Positions 20,001-29,814 of a stretch of 64,000 bases of DNA are shown here, in pieces (position 1 is the first letter of the stretch; each line of letters opens with the position of its first letter). Made by a program: the position numbers and the translations under genes. The stretch is from Vibrio litoralis DSM 17657. Its GTDB lineage: Bacteria; Pseudomonadota; Gammaproteobacteria; Enterobacterales; Vibrionaceae. The notes beneath the pieces are model-generated. The model was not told the origin of the DNA. It saw nothing but the letters and a program-made list of their open reading frames with translations, and made no database searches. The stretch covers positions 1 through 64,000 of the forward strand of contig NZ_AUFZ01000003.1 in assembly GCF_000426765.1 (NCBI RefSeq). The letters run 5' to 3'.

Positions 20001-20217
20001 CTTTGCGCAAGTTCTCGTCGCTAATCCAAGGGTTTAAGCGCTTAATGGCCGACTCCAAACGCTTCACCAACACCACATCACGGTAGTAGGCACGTTCGGC
20101 CTTACCATCGGTATCCAGGTGATCTGGCGCGAGATCTTGACCTCTCACATATTGCCAGCCTTGTGATACCAACTGTGCAATGGCGGGAGCTTCTACCTTA
20201 TCGAATTCGTTGTTCAT
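17005..20217 (-). CDS. hsdR: Type I restriction enzyme, R (translocase/nuclease) subunit
   Basis: 1070 residues. The N-terminal PD-(D/E)xK nuclease is visible as PDIVCFVNGIPLAVIECKSP near 140-160. Then come the SF2 motor domains with Walker A HTQGSGKSLTMVM near 370 and DEAHRTQFGG near 475, TGTPLL, and the helicase motif QAIARVNRSYKGK. The C-terminal helical region would contact HsdM/HsdS. The subunit pulls DNA past the complex and cuts it at a distance. The gene is intact. It lies 145 bp after the unknown gene at 20363. Confidence 0.96.
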   Translation of the reverse strand: MNNEFDKVEAPAIAQLVSQGWQYVRGQDLAPDHLDTDGKAERAYYRDVVLVKRLESAIKRLNPWISDENLRKVSREVTHPHHAGLMEYNHAFYQTMVQYLSVEQDLGKGRKGQTVKLIDFDNPDNNEFLCCNQFKVEGLNQNIIPDIVCFVNGIPLAVIECKSPYIASPMSEGVNQLRRYANLRQPEVDEGAEKLFWYNQLMISTCRDKAKVGTISSSSQHYGDWKDAYPYTAEHITQQTLSNKLDNLQAKLEIELPEHALLVDTTPQTELLQAAEAPALYEVNAQNITEPSDHDVTAQQRLLAGMFNKTSFLDILQNFVLFETDDGKVIKKVARYQQYRAVNKVIERLKGGKDRKALSRKDRSGVVWHTQGSGKSLTMVMLAVKMRRDPILKQYKLVFITDRTQLDEQLSNTFRDAQGETVYNAGSVAQLKELLKKDSSDLVTAMVQKFSDLEKEQANSEFVDLNPSDKIIVLADEAHRTQFGGLALTINAALPNAPKIGFTGTPLLKTQKMGQAFGGYIDEYKINQAVEDGATVKLLYEGREVKSEVAGDSLDALFEEYFGDYSKEEQQEIKQKYGVEKAVREAPARIRWVCLDIIKHYKEHIRPDGFKAMIVVGSRHAAALYKQTLDELNGPLSEVIISGNHNDEAYLAKYTDKAHQKQVIANFKKPFGTDAKDTKEADKKFDNTSFLIVKDMLLTGFDAPIAQVMYIDRLLQDHTLMQAIARVNRSYKGKECGYVVDYYGLATQLTQALELFSSEDVEGTYQSLKDEIPKLKAKHTRAMSFFKGMTCDDVDDYVVLLKDEAKRAQFDMAFKQFAKQLNVILPDTAAVPFMADARFLGKVHHAAKNKYRDEGLDMNDIGAKVRALVDEHILSTGVDPKIPPIDLLAVDFKESIQATKSDESKASEIESAIKHHININLDEDPEYYRSLSLRLRDIIEKTAGRWSEQLELLLEFTGDIEQGHQQAAQDLGLSEVEFAFYGILMTEVTNVSDGDVVDASIHESIKDTTQELVKTLEEATQIVDFFNKQDEIKRMKKIIKRIVLEQPFGDKALVNILQERFMELAKTKFG

Positions 20218-20362
20218 CCTAAACGGCCTTATCTATACGTCATATTATTGCTGGCTTGATTACTGGTTAATCGACACTTTGGTTTAAAATTTAAGAGGTT
20301 TTCATACCCTAGGTGTTAAAAAGCATGAAAAAATAAACCAACTCTATATTCAATACCAATTC

Positions 20363-21022
20363 CTAACTATTCTCTTGTCGATTTTCTTCAGCTAAAGATT
20401 TGGCTTTATCTACCGCAGCTCCAATAAAGGTTTGAGTACGTTCAATCAGACACTCCACCGCATTGTCATTAAATAGGTCGGTCAGGGGAATAGTAAAACC
20501 ATTCGATACTACTGCTTTCTTAGAGTCTAATTGTGGATTTGGAGATTCGCTTATATTGGCTTTTGCACAACCATCCCAGACACCATTAGCCCAATTGCCA
20601 GTCATAGCTTGATAAGGTGCATACACGTTGATAGTAAGAGTACTTTCAGCATTTTCTACACTGGTCACTAAACTCAAAGCATCGGGCTCTCCATGACTAT
20701 TTGTTTTCGTTACACCCGTATCTGAGTTCACTAAAAAATCTACCAGATATTCACCAACGATTACCTTGTTAGAATGCTCAAAGTGACCGAAAACGTAATA
20801 AGTAGATAAAGCCGGTAGTAAATCCCAATGCCAACGGTCAAATTGATTTGTTGAACGATGACCTGGTCTCGCAAAGTCCTTTGGTTGCCATAGACAATAA
20901 TCCAACTCTAATCCTTTAGCTATTTGCTCAATGGTTGGCAACAAACGTTGATAATAAGCGGCTAACAGTCGATGAGCAGTGCGTATCTGTAAAAACAATT
21001 GGTCAGTGTCATGAGTTTGCAT
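20363..21022 (-). CDS. Unknown protein inside the restriction locus
   Basis: 219 residues, not recognised. It is soluble, with no signal peptide or membrane segment. The N-terminal part is tryptophan- and aromatic-rich (LAAYYQRLLPTIEQ, YCLWQPKDF, FDRWHWDLLPALSTYYVF), followed by a beta-rich middle and a helical tail. It overlaps the upstream nuclease-like pseudogene by 14 bp, so the two were translationally coupled and probably worked together. Position between fic and hsdR suggests an accessory defence function, but nothing in the sequence proves it. Confidence 0.7.
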   Translation of the reverse strand: MQTHDTDQLFLQIRTAHRLLAAYYQRLLPTIEQIAKGLELDYCLWQPKDFARPGHRSTNQFDRWHWDLLPALSTYYVFGHFEHSNKVIVGEYLVDFLVNSDTGVTKTNSHGEPDALSLVTSVENAESTLTINVYAPYQAMTGNWANGVWDGCAKANISESPNPQLDSKKAVVSNGFTIPLTDLFNDNAVECLIERTQTFIGAAVDKAKSLAEENRQENS

Positions 21023-21875
21023 GATGAGGCCTTAATAAATTAGAAAATACTTCGAGATCCAGCCTAGGAAAATTATGCTGATTCAATTGCGTGATACCAC
21101 TATCCGCTAAAAGCTTTGGTGATTTGCTAGTAGAGGCCGGCATACCTTTATTTAGTTGTGAATGGGTAAGTGATAGCGTAGGAAGACGAGTATCAAAGAA
21201 TTGGCTCCACTTAAACGGCGATATCTTCAAGCCGTATAAACTTAAGCCTTCTAAAATATCGTCGATGATGCGTTTATCTTGTTTAGAGACTAAAATATTC
21301 GCGCCTTTATCACTCACTAATTCAATCAACTGATCGGTCACTACTTGCCATTTCAAAGCGCCAAGGCCATTCAGTTGTTCATTCTGTTCGAGTAGTGATT
21401 TAGCCCAGCGCATAGCATCAACTTGCTCAATCCGTCCGATGGCCAAAAAATACAGTGGTTTATCACATTCATCTTCTGAGTTTTGCAAGAAGGATTCGAT
21501 TTCCTTTTGCCATTGCCATTTGTATTGATCACCACCCTCGGGAGGTTTCACTTCCACTAGAATATTGGCATGTTCAAAATGCAGAATTAAATCAGGTTCA
21601 ACTTGGTTGCTACCGTTATTGTGTTCATGGCTAAATCTAGGCCAATAGCTGATATCTACCAGTTCACCAATGTTGTTAGGGGCATGTCCACTACAATGAA
21701 CAAACCATTGCGTAATTAAATAGGCTTGAATCTAATCAGACAGATAAGCAAAGCGTTCAAATACTGTGGACGTCAATAAGTCTTCACGGGCTTTGAATAC
21801 GCTCGACCAACTCACGGATTCACCTTGTTGGTTGTCTATTCGACCTGCTTTGCCGTTTAGAATGGCTTTTAACAT
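21009..21875 (-). pseudogene. PD-(D/E)xK nuclease-like gene cut by one amber codon
   Basis: From the ATG at 21875 the frame would give 288 residues but has a TAG at codon 48 (21732-21734), in the context RFAYLSD-stop-IQAYLIT. The rest is open. Downstream lies a likely nuclease core: EPDLILHFEHANILVEVKPP at about residues 94-113, which places D, E and K as in PD-(D/E)xK enzymes. A restart at 21557 would lose the first acidic residue and so probably activity. A single CAG to TAG change would explain the break. It follows fic by 12 bp and overlaps the next gene. Confidence 0.75.
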
Positions 21876-21887
21876 GACTAACCTTCC

Positions 21888-22943
21888 CTATCCAACCTGC
21901 ATTGATTTGCCTAACGCCGTCAGTCGATATTGTTGTAAGCGACTGGTGGGTTTGTCTGGAATCGTCATTTCAATCAATCCATTGTTTAATGCAGGCTGTA
22001 AATAACGTTGATTGAAGGATTTTTTGTCTTTTAACCCAAGCAATTTCTGTAAATACGTTCGGTTAAAGCTGGTTTGTGCTTGCTCGGTTTCGCCGGCCAC
22101 TTTCATCACTTTGATTAGCATTTTGACTTGGGGGCTGACTTGAGGGGTGACTTGGGGGCTAACACCGGTTTCGACACTCTCAGAAGTATGATGCAACTGC
22201 TGTAGAGCCTGCTCTATCATCGACAACATAAAAGCGATAAAAGGTGCGCTGTCGGCGGCCTTAGTGCTATCGGCAATGGCTTGATAATACTCGGTTTGAT
22301 GGGCGGCAATTAAGCTCTCGACTGGCAAGTAGGTAAACACCTCATGGTATTGCTTTAAGATCAGCGTTTGCCACAAGCGCCCCATGCGGCCATTACCATC
22401 GGCGAACGGATGAATGAACTCAAACTCATAGTGAAATACGCAGCTTTTGATCAGCGGATGATCATCACTGTTAGCGAGCCAGGTAAACAATTCACCCATT
22501 AATTTGGATACGCGATCCGCTGGTGGTGCCATGTGAATGACTTGCTGATTTTTAATTACGCCCACGCCAGTGTTGCGGTATTGCCCTGCGCTATCAATCA
22601 AGCCCAACATTAAGGTTTTATGCGCTTGCAATAAGCTTGATTCTTTTTGGTATGCAAAGCGGTCGAGTTGCTCGTACACATTGAGGGCATTGCTGGCCTC
22701 TTGCACCTCACGCGCAGGGGCAATCACTCGCTTGCCTTCTAGAATGGCGGTAATTTGGTCTTCGGTGAGTTGATTACCTTCAATCGCCAGTGATCCCTGG
22801 ATGGTACGCACTCGGTTGACCTTTCGGAGCAATAACGATTGCGCCATATCTTGCGTGGCGGTCAATCGCCCAAGTTGTTCGCTGATGTTGGCCACCCGCG
22901 ACAGGATTTGGTTATTAAGCGAGAAAGGCGGTACGTAGTGCAT
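21888..22943 (-). CDS. Fic-domain protein (predicted AMP-transferase)
   Basis: 351 residues. The Fic motif HPFADGNGRMGR is complete near residue 186. The N-terminal inhibitory helix SLAIEGN (S-x-x-x-E-G-N type) is present near 51, so this is a self-inhibited class II-type Fic protein. A short repeat VSPQVTPQVSPQV links to a C-terminal winged-helix-like domain. Fic proteins attach AMP or related groups to target hydroxyls. It starts one base after hsdS ends, so it is in the hsd operon. Genes like this are common near type I systems; the target is unknown. Confidence 0.9.
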   Translation of the reverse strand: MHYVPPFSLNNQILSRVANISEQLGRLTATQDMAQSLLLRKVNRVRTIQGSLAIEGNQLTEDQITAILEGKRVIAPAREVQEASNALNVYEQLDRFAYQKESSLLQAHKTLMLGLIDSAGQYRNTGVGVIKNQQVIHMAPPADRVSKLMGELFTWLANSDDHPLIKSCVFHYEFEFIHPFADGNGRMGRLWQTLILKQYHEVFTYLPVESLIAAHQTEYYQAIADSTKAADSAPFIAFMLSMIEQALQQLHHTSESVETGVSPQVTPQVSPQVKMLIKVMKVAGETEQAQTSFNRTYLQKLLGLKDKKSFNQRYLQPALNNGLIEMTIPDKPTSRLQQYRLTALGKSMQVG

Positions 22944-22944
22944 G

Positions 22945-24234
22945 TTAATCCACCTTAACTCGGACTTTACCGGTGAGGAGATCTTGCATTAAGGCTTTTT
23001 TAAGTATTTGCTGAGATGATAAACGTTCAATAGAAACTCGAAGGTGATTATTCACGCTAGTAATACTGTTAACTATGATTTCTTGCTCCGTAAGAGAAGG
23101 GACTACACATGGTATAGATTTTAATATTGCTTGAGATATATTTGTTTGTGACGATGCCAACCCTGAAATACGATTTGCCATAAAACGTTGCGCAAAAGTA
23201 CCTGCCAACCAAAAAGATAAAAAGCTTTCGTGTATTGTTTCTTTAGTCGTTAAACGAATAATCTTATCTGATAACATCACTTTTTCAGGAACTGACTCAA
23301 CATAAGAAACCACTCCAACTCTGTCCGCAGGACCAGCCCTAGTAATCAAAATATTATTACTTTTCACTTGAATTTCCGGTCTTGGTTCTAATGAAGCAGG
23401 TAATTTCTTATTAGCTAGGTAGTTAAAACCATCCCAAGATACTGCGGTTGTTTTTAAAATACACCAATCCCCAGAATCAGCTTTTTCTGTTTCACATTGC
23501 GGACTCCACCCAGATTCCATGACATTCAGTAACGTATCTAACTCAACAACCTCCCACCCTTTCGGAATCCTACCCACAGGGGAATCTTTAAACTCGGTAT
23601 GAGGCTTGCCATCTACGCCGACACCGCAAGTCAGCAGTTCTTGCATCATGGCGGTTTTGAGATCTTTAAGCTTATCGATTTGCGCTTGTGTTTTTTCAAT
23701 CACTTCATCAACGGAAGTGAGGATTGCTGCGATTTTCTTTTGTTCGGGGAGTGGGGGGAGTAAGGTTTGGGTTTCTTCAATACGAAATAATGCTAATTTT
23801 GGCACTCCACCACCGGTACCTTTAGCTTGATTAAACGAATGTTGCGGCTCATCACTATTCAAATAATATTTAAAGTAACTTTTATTGCTTTGGCATTGTT
23901 GTTTAAAAACAATTTTAGCAGCATTTTCTGTAAGTAAAGCACCATCTAAGTTGTTCGGAACCTCACCAACTAAACCTAATGTTCCAGCAATGGAAATATA
24001 TAAATCATTTGAAGAGATAACATATCTTTTTATTTTATTTCTTATCGATTCATCGACAAAGCGTAAATCACGTTGATCAATACCACCATTCTTAAAATCA
24101 GTAACCCTGATGTACGGATACTCTGTCTTATTTTCTGAAAATGTTTCTCCTTTGGGTAGCCTCTTCCCTCCTTTAACGAAGGCAATATCACCAATAGTTT
24201 CTATAGCCCACCCCTCTGGCACTACATTACTCAT
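22945..24234 (-). CDS. hsdS: Type I restriction enzyme, S (specificity) subunit
   Basis: 429 residues with two target-recognition halves. Each half ends in a conserved helix: [19 protein letters not shown] near 160 and [16 protein letters not shown] near 385. The second half opens with [15 protein letters not shown]. The subunit sets the bipartite DNA site recognised by both methylase and nuclease. The start overlaps hsdM's end by 8 bp. The recognition regions look more AT-rich than the conserved parts, as is usual for hsdS recombination. Confidence 0.95.
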   Translation of the reverse strand: MSNVVPEGWAIETIGDIAFVKGGKRLPKGETFSENKTEYPYIRVTDFKNGGIDQRDLRFVDESIRNKIKRYVISSNDLYISIAGTLGLVGEVPNNLDGALLTENAAKIVFKQQCQSNKSYFKYYLNSDEPQHSFNQAKGTGGGVPKLALFRIEETQTLLPPLPEQKKIAAILTSVDEVIEKTQAQIDKLKDLKTAMMQELLTCGVGVDGKPHTEFKDSPVGRIPKGWEVVELDTLLNVMESGWSPQCETEKADSGDWCILKTTAVSWDGFNYLANKKLPASLEPRPEIQVKSNNILITRAGPADRVGVVSYVESVPEKVMLSDKIIRLTTKETIHESFLSFWLAGTFAQRFMANRISGLASSQTNISQAILKSIPCVVPSLTEQEIIVNSITSVNNHLRVSIERLSSQQILKKALMQDLLTGKVRVKVD

Positions 24235-26005
24235 AACCCAACTCCTTCAAGTAACCTTGCATCACTTGCTCGGCATCTTGCACTTGTTGGTCTAACTCAT
24301 GTAGTGATACTTGGTATTTATCCCACCAGCGTTCCAGTTGAGTGATCACCTTGCTATCCACTTCGGTGTCGGCTGGGGCATGTTGTAAGATAAACTCACG
24401 AAGCGCTTCTTTTGATTCAATTTGCGGTTTAAAGGCGTAATAGCGCTCGTCAGTGTTAGGCATGTCCTGTGTATCAAAGACCAAAGACACATCAAAATCC
24501 CCTAAGATCTCTTCGCGGACATAATCTTCTTCCACTTCACGCACTGGCACGCCGCCGTGTAAAATCGCGCGCACATCAAAGATTTCTGCCGGTGGTGAGG
24601 TATCGGCATAACGACGAATGTTTAAGTTAAAATCATTGGCTTCGATTTCCGCCAGTTCCACCACTTTGGCGTAACGTTTAATGTCTTGATAGCCATCAAA
24701 AGCGGCGACAATTTTGTCTAAATCTTGCTGGCGCAGAACGTTTTGGTTTTTGCCTTCTTGATAATCCAACTCAGCATTAATAAACAACACCTTTCCTTTA
24801 CGCTCAGCAGATTTGTTCTTATTGATGACAAGCAAACAAGCCGGAATGCCAGTGCCATAGAACAAGCCCGACGGCAAACCAATCACGGCTTCTAATAAAT
24901 CGTCTTGTAAAATGCCCTGACGGATCGCTTTTTCACTTGAGCCACGGAACAACACCCCATGTGGCATCACCACGCCGACCATGCCTTCTGCGTTGGTACT
25001 GGCGATCATGTGTTGCACAAAGGCTAAATCACCGGCATCTTTCGGCGGTGTACCATAAGGGAAACGCGCAAAACCATCGCTATCGCATTCTTCCTTGCCC
25101 CACTTTTTTAGTGAGAACGGCGGATTGGCGATCACGCGGTCAAAGGTCATTAACTCGCCGCCTTGGGTATGCTTAGGCTCGCGCAAGGTATCGCCCTTAC
25201 GAATATCGGCACTTTGTACCCCATGCAAGAACATGTTCATCTTACAAATTGCCCAAGTATTTAGGTTCATCTCCTGACCGTATAAAGACAGGTTAGCAAC
25301 ATTGTCACCTTGCGATTCAAGATAGCCACGGGTTTGGATTAACATACCGCCCGAACCTATGGTTGGATCGTAAATACGCATTCCGGCACGAGGTTTTAAT
25401 AAGGTAACTAATAGTTTTACCACTTCCGATGGCGTATAGAATTCTCCGCCTTTTTTCCCTGCGCTGTCGGCGAACATTTTGATCAAGTATTCATAAGCCG
25501 CGCCTAACATATCTGGGCGTTCGAAATCTTCATTGCGGAGGCGATATTGGCTAAAGTGGGATAACAAATCGCGTAACTTGGCATCCGACAGTTTGTTCTT
25601 GATGTTGAAGTCGATGGTGACTAACACGCCTTCTAATGACGGGTTAAATTCTTCGATGGCTTCGGTGGCTTTGTTGAGGGTTTCACCAATGTTGTGTTTT
25701 AAATCTTTCAGCGCTGACCAACGGGCGTTTTCTGGCACATAAAAGGTGGTGTCGTATTCATCTTCGTCATTGGCCAACTCTTCTGCTTGTTCTTGGGTTT
25801 TGCCTTTGTCTAGATAATATTGCACCACGCCTTGCTGGGATTCTTCAAAAGCATCAGACAGGCGTTTTAGGAATAACATGCCAAAGATGTAATCTTTATA
25901 TTCAGAGGCATCCATATTGCCACGAAGAATATCGGCGGTTTGCCAAAGGAAAGATTCAAGCTGTTGCAGGGTGATTTTCGCGCTATTGGTCATGTGGTTG
26001 TCCAT
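24227..26005 (-). CDS. hsdM: Type I restriction-modification DNA methyltransferase, M subunit
   Basis: 592 residues. The SAM-binding motif DPTIGSGGM is near residue 215 and the catalytic NPPF near 294, defining an N6-adenine methylase. An N-terminal helical domain ([20 protein letters not shown]) and a long C-terminal region for subunit contacts are present. It is the first gene of the leftward operon hsdM-hsdS-fic-nuclease-unknown-hsdR-peptidase. A GCGAC/GTCGC hairpin at 26092-26110 lies in its upstream region. Confidence 0.96.
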   Translation of the reverse strand: MDNHMTNSAKITLQQLESFLWQTADILRGNMDASEYKDYIFGMLFLKRLSDAFEESQQGVVQYYLDKGKTQEQAEELANDEDEYDTTFYVPENARWSALKDLKHNIGETLNKATEAIEEFNPSLEGVLVTIDFNIKNKLSDAKLRDLLSHFSQYRLRNEDFERPDMLGAAYEYLIKMFADSAGKKGGEFYTPSEVVKLLVTLLKPRAGMRIYDPTIGSGGMLIQTRGYLESQGDNVANLSLYGQEMNLNTWAICKMNMFLHGVQSADIRKGDTLREPKHTQGGELMTFDRVIANPPFSLKKWGKEECDSDGFARFPYGTPPKDAGDLAFVQHMIASTNAEGMVGVVMPHGVLFRGSSEKAIRQGILQDDLLEAVIGLPSGLFYGTGIPACLLVINKNKSAERKGKVLFINAELDYQEGKNQNVLRQQDLDKIVAAFDGYQDIKRYAKVVELAEIEANDFNLNIRRYADTSPPAEIFDVRAILHGGVPVREVEEDYVREEILGDFDVSLVFDTQDMPNTDERYYAFKPQIESKEALREFILQHAPADTEVDSKVITQLERWWDKYQVSLHELDQQVQDAEQVMQGYLKELGYE

Positions 26006-26091
26006 TTCAAAGCTGAAAGGCTTGGTGATAAAAAGCCAAAATAAACATCTATACCCTTTTGTTTAGGTATAACATCGATATTAGGGTGGCG

Positions 26092-26110
26092 TGCGACTGT
26101 TGGCGTCGCA
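26092..26110. promoter_or_regulatory. Inverted repeat upstream of hsdM
   Basis: TGCGAC-N7-GTCGCA, 87 bp before the hsdM start. It could be an operator for controlled establishment of the restriction system or a weak terminator for the small gene upstream. Confidence 0.35.
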
Positions 26111-26217
26111 GTAAAACCTTTTAATTGTTAGAGATTCTACGGTGATGCTAGAAGGGTGACAATAGAGATATGATGAAACAAATGGTTATATCAATTTATC
26201 GAAATGATAAGTGTTCG

Positions 26218-26250
26218 ATTGGCTTTAAGCATGGCCATTTAAAAGCCAAT
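26218..26250 (-). terminator. Hairpin downstream of the 42-residue membrane-protein gene
   Basis: ATTGGCTTT (26218-26226) pairs with AAAGCCAAT (26242-26250). It begins 38 bp after the small gene's stop. There is no good T-run, so this is a weak call. Confidence 0.4.
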
Positions 26251-26287
26251 AACCATTTGAAGTAAATAACTTATTTTCAATAGTTTA

Positions 26288-26416
26288 TTAATCATCATCA
26301 GAATGACGCTGATCCCATTTGTAAGCATAGTAAAGCATCAAAGCGGCTCCTATCATGAGCCCACCTAAAGCAATGAGAAGTGGTACAAATCCATTGGCTA
26401 GGTTTATCGTAATCAT
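26288..26416 (-). CDS. 42-residue predicted membrane protein
   Basis: An ideal ribosome-binding site (GGAGG, 5 bases before the ATG at 26416) leads a 42-residue frame: MITINLANGFVPLLIALGGL and onward to YYAYKWDQRHSDDD. Residues 9-30 form one hydrophobic, glycine-rich membrane helix, followed by a charged tail ending in three aspartates. The tail would be cytoplasmic by the positive-inside rule only if its K/R outweighs the acids, so topology is unclear. It is not recognised. A same-site alternative frame from the overlapping ATG is much less protein-like. Confidence 0.6.
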   Translation of the reverse strand: MITINLANGFVPLLIALGGLMIGAALMLYYAYKWDQRHSDDD

Positions 26417-28597
26417 ACATTCCTCCGAAAGATAATCATTTTGCTGTGGTACGTCAGGAAAAGCCACGCAACCAACGCTACACTGTCACTTAAAGTCTGA
26501 TTAGGATATGACTGTGTTTACGTTTAAAAATAGCGGATTTATTCACAATGTTCGACAAAAATAAAACGCGATCAACGTTTAGGATAAGCGACCAAGTTTA
26601 GTCATTTAATTCCCCTCAGTTTCCAGAGTTCGTTTAACATCAACTTACTTTCTTTTATTTTCGCTCTAAATGGCCATGTAAGCACGCTACTCACCTTCAC
26701 AGCTGTAACACCTCAACATTTCAATTAAACACTCTCAGTTGGCCATTTTGGGGTGTTAAAATGGCATTAATACGGTGTGGTTTAAGTATTTTGTTCTATT
26801 CCCTAAATAACTCGCGGTCTGAAGTGCTTTTCTAGCGTCGAGCACTTTGTGAGATTTCTCACCATGACGAAAGAATACAAAGCATCAATCTGCAACCCTA
26901 TTTTTGCTCATCCCAATAAAAAATTCAGTCTGGTTTTTCTGAATCCATCACTAGTGCAAAATTGAAAATGACAAACTAACAAAACAAGCGAATTGCTCAC
27001 TTCCCCATCAACGTCGTATTTGATTTTCTGTTTCTTACAATCGCAATCCATTACTTCCGTGGTTTTCAGTTTTAACTCAGCTACATGTCCTTGGTATGTT
27101 CGAGTCTTAGTTTTCAATTGCGATGACTTAACTTGAACATGACTTCTCATGACCAACACTAACCAAGTAAGTTCTTTACGTTCCGTAAACAGTGAATTAA
27201 TCCTTGTTCATTGCGTGGCTCTATTTTTGATTTGCTTAAAAATGTGCACGACGTTGTTTGTGATAACCATTCATAGTTCTGGAATAAACATTTCAATAGA
27301 TTCAACGAGGGATGGTGAAAGCAATTCGATAAATCAAATTAATGTCCGTAACTATGTAAATTGCATTCTTGCTCCACCCACAGAAATTTAACTATTGAAT
27401 ACATCCTAGTATTTTAAATTTCAGATCACTGTAGTCACAATTCACACCACTCTACCAATGACAAAACATTCACTCCCTTTAAGCCCAGTTAAAATTCACC
27501 GTTTAGATCAAATGAGTTTTATCTTGACGTAGTCAATCCATATCCAATACCAAAACACTCTAATATCTCTCTTAGCTGCATAAAAAGTATCGAAACTAGA
27601 ACAAAAAACCAGGAGGCAATCTCCATTCTCAAGTTAAATTTTCACAATCAAAAAAAACCAAAACATCGATGCTCATGTCACACGAACAATTAGGTTAAAA
27701 GTATCAACTTAAAAATGACAAACACATAACCAAAACCATTAACTGGTGCAGTTATGAATCACCACTAATCCCCGTACATGTTTCATTAACTTATTCGCGC
27801 AATAACTAGATAAGGAACTTTGCAATGAATCTACTTTTGATTTTTTAAAAGAAAAATGATTATTGAAACGCAAACTAATGCCTTGGTTGCATGATATGTA
27901 TTTGCTTATAACAAAAACAATTTCACTCACATCTTCTTCACTTAGTCTGCATACACATGCATCAAAAAACCTTTGGCGTTACGGATCTACTTTGAACCAT
28001 TGCAAATTAAATTACAGATTGTTGAGCTAACGTTTTTCAAAATGGGATGGAAGAAAAAAATGCTTAACTTTCGTTGTTTTCACCTAGCCATTCGCTCTTA
28101 TCCAGATTTAAATTCAGGGATAACTTCAAACACCTAAAGAGCACATTCTATTTTGCAATCACCAAGCAATAAAATTGAACATGGGAATTGATAAACTCTA
28201 TCCATCATCACAAAAATTAAATGCACTGAACCATGCATAAAAAATGAAGCATCAAGATTGAGAAAATCTAACGGAAGCTATCTTAATTTTGCAATAAAAC
28301 TCAAACCACATTACTTCACCGAAGTGTTACTACTAAACACGTTCAAAATATTAATATGCTTCGTGTTCATTTTTTATATCTGACTGCTAATTGACAGGAA
28401 CTGTTCTGATGATTTTATAGACGCATGGGACATGTTGTAAATCACATCAATTCGATTACCACTTTCTCTTGTAGAATAATGCTTAAAAATTTTCTTTTGT
28501 TTTCTCATTCCCTTTTTATCGCAAAAATCTTTCTAAACAGAGCATATCGATGCATGCCTATTTAACTTTTATTTAAATAATTAAATTTAAATAGGGT
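26417..28597. other. Long AT-rich gene-free region
   Basis: About 2.2 kb with no convincing gene: the available frames are short, lack ribosome-binding sites and are rich in rare patterns. No repeats were seen apart from short A/T runs. It may be decayed plasmid DNA or spacer around an old replication origin, since an iteron array follows. Confidence 0.5.
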
Positions 28598-28887
28598 CGA
28601 TTTGAACAATTTGACACTTTGATTTGAGCAATTTGACACTTTGATTTGAGCATTTTGACAGTCGACTTGAGCAATTTGACACTTTGATTTGAGCATTTTG
28701 ACAGTTGATTTGAGCAATTTGACACACGAGAAAATTTTAATTTGATAGCTATTTGATAATTGATTTGAGCAATTTGATACTGACGATTTGAACATTTTGA
28801 TAGTTGATTTGAGCAATTTGACACTCGTTGCAATGTGTTTTGATAGCAGATTTGAACATTTTGACAGTTACTTTGACATTTTGACAA
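28598..28887. repeat. Orphan iteron array, about 21.6-bp spacing
   Basis: About eleven direct repeats of TTTGATTTGAGCAATTTGACAC, in two alternating forms (GCAATTTGACAC and GCATTTTGACAG). Units start at 28599, 28621, 28643, 28664, 28686, 28707, 28762, 28785, 28806, 28849 and about 28870. Spacing of 21-22 bp (two helical turns) and sequence drift between copies are typical of plasmid replication iterons, but no Rep gene adjoins and the sequence differs from the iterons of both Rep genes in this window. Very A/T-rich DNA flanks it. Confidence 0.7.
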
Positions 28888-29786
28888 CCAATCGACGCTC
28901 AAAAAAACACCACTAACGACCTACTAAAAAGATATAACCAAATTAACCAAGTACGATATTCGTCTATAAAACAGAACTAACTATACGATAAAACAAGATC
29001 GGCAAGGACTAAATTTTGCGGTTACATCATAGATAAACATGACTTAAATCCATTATTTTTTCACAATTTCATAGCCAATGAACACATCATATTGGATAAC
29101 TTTATTCCGTTTTTTTTTGCAAAAAACATCACCGTATAATCACAAGAAAACATTCATAATTTGAATGATTTTTCGTCATGATATTTTCATAGAATCGCAA
29201 ACAATAAATGCAGAAATGCACGTCGTTGCTTGCCTTAATTCGTTCGAAGCATACAATTTTTTCTCATGTGAATAGTAGGAAGAAATACCATAATATCCTC
29301 TCACCATTTACAAAAGTAGAAGCCATAAAAGAAGATGTTTTTCTATATTATTTTAAACACTATCACGTCATTTTTTCGTACAAACACTCCAAACTCATCG
29401 TCCAACAAAGATGACAAACTTGCATTTCCTCGACAGAATCCATCTAATGCCTTCAAAATATTTCTGAGCATTCTTTACCATAAAAGTAGGCATCAACGAC
29501 CACCACTTAGAACATGAATACTCTCAACAACTTTTTAGAAAACACTCCTTTGTCAAGTACATAAATCCTCGTGATAATAGCGAAAGTTTACACATCAACT
29601 TTCGCTCAAGAATGTTGAAAACGTTAAGAGGTCGAAGACTAAAAAAACTGTTTACACTCTCCCTTAAATTTCAGCCATACAGAGCTAAATTTTGAAACTA
29701 TTGTTACTTTCATCGACTTAAAAATAATTGTATTCACCGTTTTATTTTGCGACAAAGAAGGGGGGAGATTAAGCACAACGTACCAA
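28888..29786. other. AT-rich gene-free region
   Basis: No credible gene. Low-complexity A/T tracts near 29100-29130. It ends at the terminator of the decayed hsdR fragment. Confidence 0.45.
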
Positions 29787-29814
29787 CAAAAAAAGCAAGG
29801 TGAATTCACCTTGC
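29787..29814 (-). terminator. Strong intrinsic terminator of the hsdR relic
   Basis: Read leftwards: GCAAGGTGAATTCACCTTGC, a perfect 20-base palindrome, followed at once by seven T residues. It lies directly after the degraded hsdR 3' end, in the right orientation. Confidence 0.85.

Noticed and set aside
21888..22943. Fic gene as the missing mobile mystery protein B
   Set aside because: It is 18 kb from the A gene, lies in the hsd operon and has the longer class II architecture with an N-terminal inhibitory helix and C-terminal winged helix.
26908..27391. Short frames at 26908-27159 (minus) and 27149-27391 (plus)
   Set aside because: No ribosome-binding site, unusual composition and no recognisable family; within an AT-rich gene-free stretch.
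28598..28887. CRISPR array
   Set aside because: Units are continuous imperfect 21-22-bp repeats without distinct spacers, and no cas genes are near; iterons fit better.
28562..28902. Two overlapping minus-strand frames of 84 and 109 codons rich in SNCSNQLSK-like repeats
   Set aside because: They are translations of the iteron array; the protein repeat follows from the 21-22-bp DNA repeat, and there is no ribosome-binding site.
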